Shown one piece after another: positions 11,497 to 32,028 of a stretch of DNA of 64,000 nt. The stretch comes from Deinococcus ficus (GTDB lineage Bacteria > Deinococcota > Deinococci > Deinococcales > Deinococcaceae). Each line of letters opens with the position of its first letter. The stretch's first letter is position 1. The translations under genes were made by a program, and so were the position numbers. The stretch spans positions 422,001-486,000 of the forward strand of contig NZ_CP021081.1 in the NCBI RefSeq assembly GCF_003444775.1, read 5' to 3'. The notes below the pieces were generated by a model. It did no database searches, was not told the origin of the DNA, and saw nothing but the letters and a program-made list of their open reading frames with translations.

Positions 11497-12950
11497 CCGA
11501 TCAGGATGTCCCGTTCAGCGGGGTAGCGCACCAGGTCCCGGTGGTCCGGGCGGCTGAACGCCACAGCGAAGGTCAGCGGCCCGATGCGGCCCAGGTACAT
11601 CAGCAGGATCAGGACCACGTGCTGGTCCGGGTGCAGCAGCGGCGTGGCGTTCATGCTCAGGCCCACCGTCGCGAACGCGCTGATCGCCTCGAACAGCAGA
11701 TGGATGAACTGCACCTCCGGGTGCCCGGTGTTCAGCAGCAGCAGCAGGAAGAACATGCCGGCGATCAGCCCCAGGCTCAGCAGCGAGACCGTCATGGCCC
11801 GCAGGATGGTGTCCATGTCGATCCGCCGGCCGTACAGGTTCACGCTGCGCCGCCCCAGCACCATGCTCCAGGCGGACACCACGATCACGTAGAAGGTGCT
11901 GGTCTTGATCCCGCCGCCCGTGGAGCCCGGGTTCGCGCCGATGAACATCAGGATCAGGGTCACGAACAGGGTGGGCAGCGTCATCGCGCCGTAGTCCAGG
12001 GTGTTGAACCCGGCGGTGCGGGTCGTCACCGACTGAAAGAAACTCGCCAGCAGCTTCTCCCCGAACCCCAGCGGCCCCAGCGTCCGGGGGTTCGACCACT
12101 CCAGCGCCAGGTACGCCAGGGTGCCCACCGCCAGCAGGGCCGCCATGACGCTCAGCACCAGGCGGCTGTGCAGCATCAGCCGGTGCCGCCGCGGGTTGAG
12201 CAGGTGCGCCACGACGTTCAGCTGCACCAGGAACCCCGTGCCGCCCAGGATGATCAGCAGCGCGATCACGCCGCTCACCAGCGGGTCTCCCACGAAGCCC
12301 ATCAGGTTGTCGCTGTACAGCGCGAACCCCGCGTTGTTAAAGGCACTCACCGCGTGGAACACAGCGTAGTACAGGCCCAGCCCCAGGCCGTGCCGGGGCA
12401 CGAACGCGAACGCCAGCAGCAGCGCGCCCACGCCCTCGATCACGAAGGTGTACAGGAAGATGTTGCGGATCAGGCTCCGCACGTCCCCGATGTTCAGGGC
12501 GCTCACCTGCTGCGCCACCTGCACCCGCTCCGTGAACGCCATGCGCCGGCGCGTAATCAGCGCGAACGCCGTGCCGAACGTGATGATTCCCAGGCCCCCC
12601 ACCTGAATGAGCAGCATGATCACCACCTGTCCCAGCCGGTTGAAGTCCCGGCTGGGGTCCAGGACGTTCAGGCCCGTCACGCACAGCGCACTGGTCGCCG
12701 TGAACAGCGCCTGCAGGAAATTCACCGGCCGGACCGTGCCGTCCGCGTTCACGCCGTGCATGACCGGCAGCCACAGCAGCAGCCCCCCCACCAGGATCGC
12801 CAGCGCAAACGACAGCGCGATCAGCTGCGGCGGACTGAACCGCGCCAGCAGCGGCAGCCGCACCCGGCGGCCCCCGCCCTCCGGCCGCCCACCCCCCTCG
12901 GCGGACGCTGAGGACGGAATCGGGCGCGCCGGAAGCGGGGTGCGGGGCAT
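11493..12950 (-). CDS. TrkH/KtrB family potassium transporter (first copy)
   Basis: Integral membrane K+ translocating subunit, 485 residues from the ATG at 12950. The pore loops TSALCVTGLN, SAFNNAGFA, TAGFNTLD and SAFATVGLSM all carry the filter glycine, and NPGSTGGGIKTS and MYLGRIGPL are present. The frame is open further upstream, but that would overlap the divergent gene. The ATG at 12950 has TAGAAT ten bases ahead and a plausible basic N-terminus. It is the first gene of a trkH-trkH-trkA cluster. Its hydrophilic N-terminal tail of about 45 residues (Pro/Arg/Gly-rich) is unlike the second copy. Confidence 0.92.
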   Translation of the reverse strand: MPRTPLPARPIPSSASAEGGGRPEGGGRRVRLPLLARFSPPQLIALSFALAILVGGLLLWLPVMHGVNADGTVRPVNFLQALFTATSALCVTGLNVLDPSRDFNRLGQVVIMLLIQVGGLGIITFGTAFALITRRRMAFTERVQVAQQVSALNIGDVRSLIRNIFLYTFVIEGVGALLLAFAFVPRHGLGLGLYYAVFHAVSAFNNAGFALYSDNLMGFVGDPLVSGVIALLIILGGTGFLVQLNVVAHLLNPRRHRLMLHSRLVLSVMAALLAVGTLAYLALEWSNPRTLGPLGFGEKLLASFFQSVTTRTAGFNTLDYGAMTLPTLFVTLILMFIGANPGSTGGGIKTSTFYVIVVSAWSMVLGRRSVNLYGRRIDMDTILRAMTVSLLSLGLIAGMFFLLLLLNTGHPEVQFIHLLFEAISAFATVGLSMNATPLLHPDQHVVLILLMYLGRIGPLTFAVAFSRPDHRDLVRYPAERDILIG

Positions 12951-13008
12951 AACCGCCGGGATTCTAGCACCGCCCCACCGGCCCTCCAGGCCGCTATACT
13001 GCCCTGCT
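12951..13008. promoter_or_regulatory. Short divergent promoter region (trkH / TrmN-like gene)
   Basis: Within 58 bases, TAGAAT (12961-12966, read on the minus strand) lies 10 bases before the trkH start and TATACT (12995-13000, plus strand) lies 8 bases before the ATG at 13009. Both transcripts would have almost no leader. The two -10 boxes are only 28 bases apart, so the polymerases would compete for the site. Confidence 0.55.
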
Positions 13009-14121
<1,113 letters not shown>

Positions 14122-14149
14122 GATCCGCCCCGCTGCCGTACCCTGGAGC

Positions 14150-15148
14150 ATGACCACCTTCCGCTGGGGCATCCTCGGCGCGGCCCGCATCGCCCGCGCC
14201 CTCATTCCCGCCATCCGCGCCAGTGGGGGAGAGGTCGTCGCGCTCGGCGTGCGCGACCCCGCCAGCGACCACGCCCGGACCTTCTCCCAGGAATGGGACG
14301 TGCCCCTCGTGGGCGGTTACCAGGACGTCATCGCGGCGGACGTGGACGCCATCTACAACCCCCTCCCCAACGACCTGCACCTGCCCTGGACCCTCGCGGC
14401 CCTGCACGCCGGGAAGCACGCCCTGACCGAAAAACCCCTCACGCTGAACGCCGCCGAAGCCACGCAACTCGCCGACGCTGCCCAGCAGACCGGGCGCACC
14501 CTGCTGGAAGCCTTCGCGTACCGCTTCCAGCCGCACGTCACCCGCCTGCGCGAGATTGCCCAAAGCGGCGAACTCGGCGAGCTCCGCGCCGTCACCGCCA
14601 CCTTCGGCTTCCACATGACCAACCCCGACGACTTCCGCTGGACCGCCGAGAAGGGCGGCGGCGCCCTCTACGACGTCGGCACCTACCCCGTGAACCTCAC
14701 CCGCCTCCTTCTCGGCGAACCCCGGGCCGTCACCGCCCAGGCCCGCTGGACCGGGGGCAGCCCCGAGCACGGCGTGGACGCCGGCCTCAGCGGCCTGCTG
14801 CACTACCCCCAGGCCCTCGCCACCATCAGCTGCGCCTTCGACTGGACCGAACCCTCCACCCAGCGCCTCACCCTGACCGGCACCCGCGGCACCGTGGACG
14901 TGGACGGCGTCTTCCACAGCCACACCCAGCACCCCACCCGCCTGCGCATCACCGACGCCACCGGAGAGCGCACCGAGGACTTCCCCCCCTTCAACGCCTA
15001 CGCCGCCATGGTCAGCCACTTCCAGCGCGCCGCCCGCGGAGAGGAAACGCCCCTCTACCCCCCCACCGAGGCCGTCGCCCACGCCCGGGTGCTCGACGCC
15101 CTGCTGGACTCAGCCAGAAAGGGAAGCGAAGTGAAGATCCAGCGCTGA
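14150..15148 (+). CDS. Gfo/Idh/MocA family oxidoreductase
   Basis: NAD(P)-dependent sugar or polyol dehydrogenase-like protein of 332 residues. The N-terminal Rossmann domain has [12 protein letters not shown], then the conserved YNPLPNDLH and the EKPL catalytic-lysine motif ([13 protein letters not shown]). The C-terminal domain begins near residue 125 with the family's FAYRFQPHV stretch and includes [15 protein letters not shown]. This resembles dimeric dihydrodiol dehydrogenase and xylose dehydrogenase-like members, but the substrate is unknown. TACCCT is 5 bases before the ATG, overlapping a GGAG. It is convergent with comEC (7-base gap). Confidence 0.9.
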   Translation: MTTFRWGILGAARIARALIPAIRASGGEVVALGVRDPASDHARTFSQEWDVPLVGGYQDVIAADVDAIYNPLPNDLHLPWTLAALHAGKHALTEKPLTLNAAEATQLADAAQQTGRTLLEAFAYRFQPHVTRLREIAQSGELGELRAVTATFGFHMTNPDDFRWTAEKGGGALYDVGTYPVNLTRLLLGEPRAVTAQARWTGGSPEHGVDAGLSGLLHYPQALATISCAFDWTEPSTQRLTLTGTRGTVDVDGVFHSHTQHPTRLRITDATGERTEDFPPFNAYAAMVSHFQRAARGEETPLYPPTEAVAHARVLDALLDSARKGSEVKIQR

Positions 15149-15155
15149 GCCCCCC

Positions 15156-17347
<2,192 letters not shown>

Positions 17348-17348
<1 letters not shown>

Positions 17349-17725
17349 CAGAAGGTGACCAGCGGCCCGAGTACGTTCAGGGTGCCCGGGCCCACGCCCT
17401 TCACGCGGTCCAGGTCGGCCAGGGAGCGGTAAGGGCGGCCGGCGATGATCCTCTCCGCCAGGGCCGGCCCGACCTTCGGCAGGGCCTCGAGCTGTTCGCG
17501 GGAGGCGGTGTTCAGGTTCAGCCGCCCGGAGATCAGGGGCGTGACGCTGGCGGTGGAGGGGTAGACAGGGGCTGGGTCGGTAGCCACCTGGACTGGAGTC
17601 AGGGCGGCACGGGTCACAGCCGGGGCGTGCGGGGCGGCGAACAGCGTGGGCTGGAGGCTCAGTCCGCCGACCAGCAGGGTGCCTGCGGCGAGCAGCGCGG
17701 TCCAGGGGTCGGGCCGGGCGGTCAT
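17348..17725 (-). CDS. comEA: DNA receptor ComEA
   Basis: Periplasmic DNA-binding protein of transformation, 125 residues. An N-terminal membrane anchor ([17 protein letters not shown]) is followed by a linker and two helix-hairpin-helix motifs ([20 protein letters not shown] and [20 protein letters not shown]), the ComEA hallmark. The frame is open further upstream, but the start at 17725 is set by TACAAT six bases ahead, giving a leaderless mRNA. It is directly coupled to comEC and divergent from the tuf-S10 operon, 302 bases away. Confidence 0.93.
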
Positions 17726-17731
17726 GCGGGG

Positions 17732-17737
17732 ATTGTA
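17732..17737 (-). promoter_or_regulatory. -10 box of the comEA-comEC promoter
   Basis: TACAAT on the minus strand, 6 bases before the comEA ATG. It decides the comEA start. No convincing -35 is visible. Confidence 0.55.
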
Positions 17738-17806
17738 AAAAGCGCCTGGGGTGTCCGGGCGCAGATTTGACGTACGACACCGGACGGCCCCGGCCTTTAC
17801 CGTTGC

Positions 17807-17835
17807 TTGAAATCTCTTGGGGAATGGGGTACCCT
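17807..17835 (+). promoter_or_regulatory. Sigma-70-type promoter of the tuf-S10 operon
   Basis: TTGAAA (17807-17812) and TACCCT (17830-17835) are separated by exactly 17 bases. Transcription should start near 17842, leaving a long leader before tuf. This is one of only two consensus-spaced promoters I found; the other drives tRNA-Asp. Confidence 0.75.
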
Positions 17836-17841
17836 GGCAAG

Positions 17842-18027
17842 TCGGTGCGTCTGAGGTCCTGGACCCAACACGGGAGATCAGCGCAACGTGCCAGCTTGGC
17901 GGGACACTGCCCTGGCGAGAATCAACCCAATGTGGGATGCCACCAAAACCCTGCGGCATGCGCGGGGGAAGCCCGATCAAAGGGGCATTTTGGCGTGTAA
18001 CCCCACCGCTTGGAGGGAGAAAGAGTT
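17842..18027 (+). promoter_or_regulatory. Long untranslated leader of the tuf-S10 operon
   Basis: About 185 bases between the predicted transcription start and the tuf ATG, with no supported reading frame. Possible pairings include GCCAG with CTGGC (around 17893-17917), ATGCC with GGCAT (around 17937-17960) and GGGG with CCCC (around 17981-18004). The last would lie just before the GGAGG ribosome site. In E. coli the S10 leader is the target of L4 feedback; whether this one is regulated is unknown. Confidence 0.5.
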
Positions 18028-19245
<1,218 letters not shown>

Positions 19246-19248
19246 GCC

Positions 19249-20189
<941 letters not shown>

Positions 20190-20192
20190 CAC

Positions 20193-21094
<902 letters not shown>

Positions 21095-21098
21095 AGGG

Positions 21099-21942
<844 letters not shown>

Positions 21943-21954
21943 GGAGGGGGTTAG

Positions 21955-23869
<1,915 letters not shown>

Positions 23870-23883
<14 letters not shown>

Positions 23884-24082
23884 CATGCGGAACCTGACGG
23901 ACGCCGACTTCCAGAAGGAAATCGACGCCCGCAAGAAAGAACTGATGGAACTGCGCTTCCAGGCGGCCATGGGTACCCTCGCCCAGCCGCACCGGGTCAC
24001 GCAGCTCCGCCGTGAAGTGGCCCAGCTCAACACGATTCGCCGTGAGCAGGTCGTGGCGAGTCTCAAAGGAGAGCAGGCATGA
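23870..24082 (+). CDS. rpmC: 50S ribosomal protein L29
   Basis: 70-residue two-helix protein at the tunnel exit. [18 protein letters not shown] and the [13 protein letters not shown] helix are diagnostic. The ATG at 23870 lies inside the end of rplP in another frame; a later ATG (23885, in MRNL) would remove the overlap but is less like the family start. Confidence 0.92.
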
Positions 24083-24359
24083 AAAAGACCTTCACCGGCG
24101 TCGTCGTCAGTGACAAGGCCGACAAGACCGTCAGCGTCAAGGTCGAGCGCAAGTTCGCCCACCCGCTGTACGGGAAGGTCGTGACCCGCAGCCACAAGTA
24201 CGCTGCCCACGACGAGAACAACGAATTCCGCATTGGTGACCGCGTCGAGATCATCGCCGTGCGCCCCATCAGCAAGACCAAGACCTGGAAGGTCACCAAA
24301 CTGGTCGAGCGCCCCCGCGGCATTGAAACCACCGCCGTGGAAACCGAAGGAGGCCAGGC

Positions 24360-24363
<4 letters not shown>
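24079..24363 (+). CDS. rpsQ: 30S ribosomal protein S17
   Basis: 94 residues, OB fold, binds 16S rRNA early in assembly. [19 protein letters not shown] and the [12 protein letters not shown] loop are characteristic. ATGA overlap with rpmC upstream and with rplN downstream. Confidence 0.97.
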
Positions 24364-25111
<748 letters not shown>

Positions 25112-25120
25112 ACCTCTCCG

Positions 25121-25149
25121 GGTCACCCCCGCCTTTGCGCGGGGTGACC
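25121..25149 (+). repeat. Hairpin in the rplX-rplE gap
   Basis: GGTCACCCC (25121-25129) pairs with GGGGTGACC (25141-25149), extended by an inner CGC/GCG pairing with one bulged C. No T-run follows, so it is unlikely to stop transcription fully. It occupies the largest gap inside the operon and may be an mRNA processing or stability element. Confidence 0.6.
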
Positions 25150-25198
25150 TGGGCGGCGCTCTCTGAAAAACTGGGAGACCGCTCGAAGGATACCCACC

Positions 25199-25741
<543 letters not shown>

Positions 25742-25758
25742 AGGGAAAGGACTACATC

Positions 25759-25944
<186 letters not shown>

Positions 25945-25962
25945 TCCAAACAGTGTATGCAG

Positions 25963-25985
25963 CCCCCCGGTGACGGGGGGTTTTT
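25963..25985 (+). terminator. Intrinsic terminator of the tuf-S10 operon
   Basis: A 7-bp stem of C/G (25963-25969 with 25974-25980), a GTGA tetraloop and then TTTTT. This is the clearest plus-strand terminator in the window. Confidence 0.9.
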
Positions 25986-26305
25986 CGTTGCTTTTTCTGG
26001 ATTGGAAGGGTTACTCCTGATCTGGAGTGGAGGGGTTCCGGTTGCCTGGAGGCAAGGGGAATTGCTTTGATGTGGGGTGCTTCGTTCGGTGCGGGTGGAC
26101 GCCCTGACCGGCCGGAAAGCAGGGGGCCGGATGGCCTAGCGGAGGACGGGTGGGAGTGCGTACAGAACAGGGTTTCTGCACCTTCCCTTCTGGGTAGCCC
26201 TGGGGACTATGGCGCGTGTGTGATTTTCTTCTCTTGTGGACGCCGGGGTCCAGTTAAGGGTATGGTGAGCCTGTCTAGAGCCCCCTACGCCACTCCAAAG
26301 TAAAG
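25986..26305. other. Gene-free region upstream of nrfH
   Basis: About 320 bases with no convincing frame. A possible promoter for nrfH is TATGGT (26261-26266), but the nearest TTGTGG (26234-26239) is 21 bases away, too far for a good match. I see no clear FNR- or NarL-type site. Confidence 0.5.
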
Positions 26306-26818
26306 GTGAGCCATGCACAACCGCCCTACCCCCCCGATCCCATGGAGGACCAGCACGTGCCCCGCACCCTCATCCTGATCGCCGTCGCCCTGGCGTCCCT
26401 GGTGGCCGGGCTGGGGGCGTTCACGTTCACGCACGCCAAAGGCTGGTCGTACCTCTCCAAGGACCCCAAATCCTGCATCAACTGCCACGTCATGAACCCC
26501 CAGTGGGACTCCTGGCAGCACAGCAGCCACAAGAACGTCGCGGACTGCATCACCTGCCACATGCCGCACACCTTCGTGAACAAGTGGTACACCAAAGCCC
26601 TCAACGGCTGGAACCACGGCAAGGCCTTCACCACCGGGAACTTCCCCGAACCCATGGTGATCACAAAACGCAACAAGGAAATCGTGCTGGAAAACTGCGT
26701 GGAATGCCACAAGACCACCGTGAGCACCATGCACGTCTCCATGTCCAAGAAACACGAGGCCGACGAGCCCACCTGCACCACCTGCCACGGCAACGTCGGG
26801 CACCAGGGCAACAAGTAA
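26306..26818 (+). CDS. nrfH: Cytochrome c nitrite reductase small subunit NrfH
   Basis: Membrane-anchored tetraheme cytochrome of the NapC/NirT family that passes electrons from menaquinol to NrfA. Four CxxCH motifs are visible (CINCH, CITCH, CVECH, CTTCH), the NrfH number, after one N-terminal transmembrane helix (TLILIAVALASLVAGLGAFTF). The start is uncertain: GTG 26306 (170 residues) or ATG 26342 (MEDQHVPRTL, 158 residues); the shorter fits family length and topology better. nrfA follows 55 bases later with a clear ribosome site, as in other nrfHA pairs. Heme maturation genes are not nearby. Confidence 0.92.
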   Translation: MSHAQPPYPPDPMEDQHVPRTLILIAVALASLVAGLGAFTFTHAKGWSYLSKDPKSCINCHVMNPQWDSWQHSSHKNVADCITCHMPHTFVNKWYTKALNGWNHGKAFTTGNFPEPMVITKRNKEIVLENCVECHKTTVSTMHVSMSKKHEADEPTCTTCHGNVGHQGNK

Positions 26819-26873
26819 CCGGCCGCCCCCGCGCCCGCCTTCCCGCCCCATTCCCCAGGAGGAACCCCCGCCC

Positions 26874-28196
26874 ATGACACGACCCGGAACCCGCCCCCGC
26901 CCCGCCGTCTGGCTGCTCCTGATCGCCCTGTTCGCCGCGGTCGGCGTGGCCGTGGGCATGCTGCTCACCAACATCCAGCAGCGGCACGACGAGGCCGCGA
27001 CGCAACCCGCGCAGTTCGTGACCATCCCCGACTTCGAGACCGACCCGGCCGTGTGGGGCAAGAACTGGCCCCGGCAGTACGACTCCTTCATGAAGACCAA
27101 GGAGACCGGCGTGCGCACCCCCTACGCCGGGAACGAACCCTTCGACAAACTGGCCGCCAACCCCCTGCGCAAGAAATTCTGGGCCGGGTACGCCTTCGAG
27201 GTCGAGTACAACGAGGATCGCGGTCACTACTACTCCCTGATTGACCAGCGCGAAATCCGCCGCGTGAAGGAACGCAAGCAGCCCGGCACCTGCGCGAACT
27301 GCCACAGCGCCGATGTGCCGCGCCTGATCAACACCATGGGCTGGGCGAAGATGAACAAGACGCCCTACAACGACCTGAACAAGGCCGAACTGCACCAGGG
27401 CGTGTCCTGCGGCGACTGCCACAGCAACAAGGACATGAGCCTGACCATTACCCGCCCCGCCTTCGTGAACGCCATGGCCAAACGCGGCGTGGACGTGAAG
27501 GAAGCCACCCACCAGCAGATGCGCACCTACGTCTGCGCGCAGTGCCACGTCGAGTACTACTTCGAGAAAGACAGCAAGGAACTCATCTTCCCCTGGAGCG
27601 AGAGCAAGAAACTCGAGGACGGCATCACCATCGAGAACATCAGCACCTACTACCAGAAAGACGGCCACACCGACTGGAACCACACCCAGACCGGCGGCCC
27701 CATGATCAAGATGCAGCACCCGGACTACGAGATGTACTCCACCGGCATCCACGCGAAAAACGGCGTGGCCTGCGCCGACTGCCACATGCCCTACACCCGC
27801 GAGGGCGCACAGAAGGTCAGCGACCACTGGGTGCGCAGCCCCCTGCAGAACCTGAACAACGCCTGCCAGACCTGCCACAAGTCCAGCTCCGACGAACTGC
27901 GGAACCGCGTGGTCACCATCCAGAACCGCACCCGCGACATGCAGGCCAGCGCCGAAGCCGCCATCAGCGACGCCATCGACGCCATCGTGGCCGCCAAGGA
28001 CGCCGGCGCCACGCCCGAACAGCTGAAGAAAGCCTACGACCTGCACCGCGAAGCGCAGCTGCGCTGGGACTTCGTGGACGCCGAGAGCAGCATGGGCTTC
28101 CACAGCCCGCAGGAGGCCACCCGCGCCCTCGGGCACAGCGCCGACATGGCCCGCCAGGCGCAGCTGGAAGCCACCCGCCTCCTCAACCAGCAGTAA
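26874..28196 (+). CDS. nrfA: Ammonia-forming cytochrome c nitrite reductase NrfA, CxxCH variant
   Basis: Periplasmic pentaheme enzyme reducing nitrite to ammonia with six electrons. It has 440 residues and an N-terminal uncleaved anchor or signal segment (about 11-31). Five heme motifs are seen: CANCH (140-144), CGDCH (179-183), CAQCH (221-225), CADCH (300-304) and CQTCH (331-335). By position and context (CANCHSADVPRL) the first is the catalytic heme, normally CxxCK with lysine as axial ligand; here it is histidine. Active-site Tyr (CHVEYYF) and His (MQHPDYEMYSTG) regions are conserved. CxxCH NrfA proteins are known in some lineages, so it is probably active. AGGAGG precedes the ATG. Confidence 0.95.
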   Translation: MTRPGTRPRPAVWLLLIALFAAVGVAVGMLLTNIQQRHDEAATQPAQFVTIPDFETDPAVWGKNWPRQYDSFMKTKETGVRTPYAGNEPFDKLAANPLRKKFWAGYAFEVEYNEDRGHYYSLIDQREIRRVKERKQPGTCANCHSADVPRLINTMGWAKMNKTPYNDLNKAELHQGVSCGDCHSNKDMSLTITRPAFVNAMAKRGVDVKEATHQQMRTYVCAQCHVEYYFEKDSKELIFPWSESKKLEDGITIENISTYYQKDGHTDWNHTQTGGPMIKMQHPDYEMYSTGIHAKNGVACADCHMPYTREGAQKVSDHWVRSPLQNLNNACQTCHKSSSDELRNRVVTIQNRTRDMQASAEAAISDAIDAIVAAKDAGATPEQLKKAYDLHREAQLRWDFVDAESSMGFHSPQEATRALGHSADMARQAQLEATRLLNQQ

Positions 28197-28212
28197 CCCG
28201 CGCCTCCCAGGG

Positions 28213-28235
28213 GACCCCGGCCACGCGCCGGGGTC
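28213..28235 (+). terminator. Hairpin after nrfA
   Basis: GACCCCGGC (28213-28221) pairs with GCCGGGGTC (28227-28235) around a 5-base loop, 17 bases past the nrfA stop. Only a short T stretch follows. It is a likely terminator of nrfHA. Confidence 0.65.
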
Positions 28236-28292
28236 TTCCACCGTTCAGGCGCCCACCGGCAACCAACCCCGCGCGGTTCCCGTACCGGAGGC

Positions 28293-28793
28293 ATGGCAGA
28301 CCTCCACGGACGCATCGGCGGGACCCTCACCGGCTACGACCTCAAGGCGCGCTGGAACGGCCAGACCCTCGACGGCCGCATCGGCGGGGTGTTCGACGGC
28401 AAGGATATTCACCTCACCGTGGCGGCCGGGGAGGTGGACGGCCGCGTCGGTGGGACCTTCGCGGGCTTCGACGCCGACGGCCAGCTCAGCCCGCAGGGCG
28501 TGCAGGTCCGCCTGGGCGGCCACGTGGTCGGTGACGACGTGCACCTCCGCGTTCAGGGCGACCGCGTCACCGGCCGCTACTCCGGGCGCATCGACGGCAA
28601 GGACGTGCACCTCGTGCGGGACGGCGACCAGCTCACCGGCCGCATCGGCGGCACCTTGGAAGGCAAGGACGTGCACCTCCATGTCGGGCCGGTGCCCACC
28701 GAACTGGCCGCGCTCGCGGCCGTGTGCGCCTACAAGGCTCTGGAAGACGAGCAGAGCAGCCAGGCCGCCAGTTCTGCCAGCAGCGGCAGCTGA
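28293..28793 (+). CDS. Protein of six exact 22-residue GRIGG repeats
   Basis: 166 residues, no signal peptide, no known family recognised. Residues 6-137 are built from six repeats that begin at 6, 28, 50, 72, 94 and 116, an exact 22-residue period without indels. The repeat consensus is G-R-I/V-G-G-x-x-x-G-K-D-V-H-L followed by about eight variable residues, often ending DG or TG. Charged turns and alternating hydrophobics suggest a beta-solenoid or beta-sheet stack (inference). A short Ala/Ser-rich tail (about 138-166) contains one cysteine. It starts at an ATG with TACCGGAGG upstream and lies between nrfA and the AAA ATPase gene with no obvious link to either. Confidence 0.8.
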   Translation: MADLHGRIGGTLTGYDLKARWNGQTLDGRIGGVFDGKDIHLTVAAGEVDGRVGGTFAGFDADGQLSPQGVQVRLGGHVVGDDVHLRVQGDRVTGRYSGRIDGKDVHLVRDGDQLTGRIGGTLEGKDVHLHVGPVPTELAALAAVCAYKALEDEQSSQAASSASSGS

Positions 28794-28835
28794 CCCGCGC
28801 GTCGCGCGGGCCGTTCACGCCCACAGTTGCGCGCT

Positions 28836-28852
28836 GGAACGCGTGCTACGTT
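28836..28852 (+). promoter_or_regulatory. Extended -10 promoter of the AAA ATPase gene
   Basis: TGC-TACGTT (hexamer 28847-28852) ends 10 bases before the ATG at 28863. The block GGAACGCGTGCTACG is identical to that before lptB. Here it also forms an inverted repeat GGAACG-N7-CGTTCC around the -10. Confidence 0.5.
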
Positions 28853-28862
28853 CCGCAGCAGC

Positions 28863-30308
<1,446 letters not shown>

Positions 30309-30321
30309 GCGCCGTCAGGTG

Positions 30322-30357
30322 AGGGCCGGGCAGGGGAGAGCATCCCCGCCCGGCCCT
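30322..30357. terminator. Hairpin between convergent ATPase and mazG-like genes
   Basis: AGGGCCGGGC (30322-30331) pairs with GCCCGGCCCT (30348-30357), with an additional GGGG/CCCC inner pairing. It sits 13 bases past the ATPase stop and 16 bases past the opposite gene's stop, a position suited to a bidirectional terminator. Confidence 0.65.
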
Positions 30358-30373
30358 GGCCCTCTTCGTTGGA

Positions 30374-30690
30374 TCAGTCCTGCTCGCCGGTTGCGGCGGC
30401 CTGCTGCCGGTCCAGGCACTCGATCATGGACACGGCCACGGCCGCCACCTGCACCAGTTCCCGGCGGTAGTCGTCCAGCGTGCGCGGGCCACGCTCGGGC
30501 GCGGCCTTGTCGAACTGGTGAAAGTGGTACTCCAGCGCCGCCTGGTTCACCTCGCCGACCTCCTCGCCCAGAATCATCAGCCAGGTGGGCGGGTCGTGGT
30601 TCTGCACGCCCCACTTCGCGTCCTGCCGCAGTCGTTCCTCCAGGACCTCTTCCAGCACCCGGCGCGTGCCGGCCGCGTCCAGGGTGCGGC

Positions 30691-30694
<4 letters not shown>
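30374..30694 (-). CDS. MazG-like nucleotide pyrophosphohydrolase family protein
   Basis: 106 residues, all-alpha. The sequence GEEVGEVNQAALEYHF provides the EExxE half of the MazG metal site. The second half reads ELVQVAAVAVSMIE, where the usual ExxD is ExxQ, so catalysis is uncertain. Family members clean up non-canonical or excess NTPs. The GTG start overlaps the lysN stop by 4 bases (GTGA), implying translation coupled to the aminotransferase, an odd pairing with no metabolic link that I can see. It could be a stand-alone MazG fragment adapted to another role. Confidence 0.72.
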
Positions 30695-31908
<1,214 letters not shown>

Positions 31909-31914
31909 GACTGC

Positions 31915-31920
31915 ATGCTA
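31915..31920 (-). promoter_or_regulatory. -10 box of a leaderless promoter for lysN
   Basis: TAGCAT on the minus strand, 6 bases before the ATG at 31908. Confidence 0.5.
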
Positions 31921-32028
31921 CGCCCGGGCCGCCTGTCCGTGCCTTTTCAGGTCCAGCCGGGTAAAGTGAGGCGGTCACCTTTTCGAAGGTCCCGGCCCAG
32001 AGCCCCAGTTCACCCAGGAGGAACCCCC

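Noticed and set aside
26067..26303. Small plus-strand frame before nrfH
   Set aside because: No ribosome site, no motif, and it ends inside the likely nrfH promoter area.
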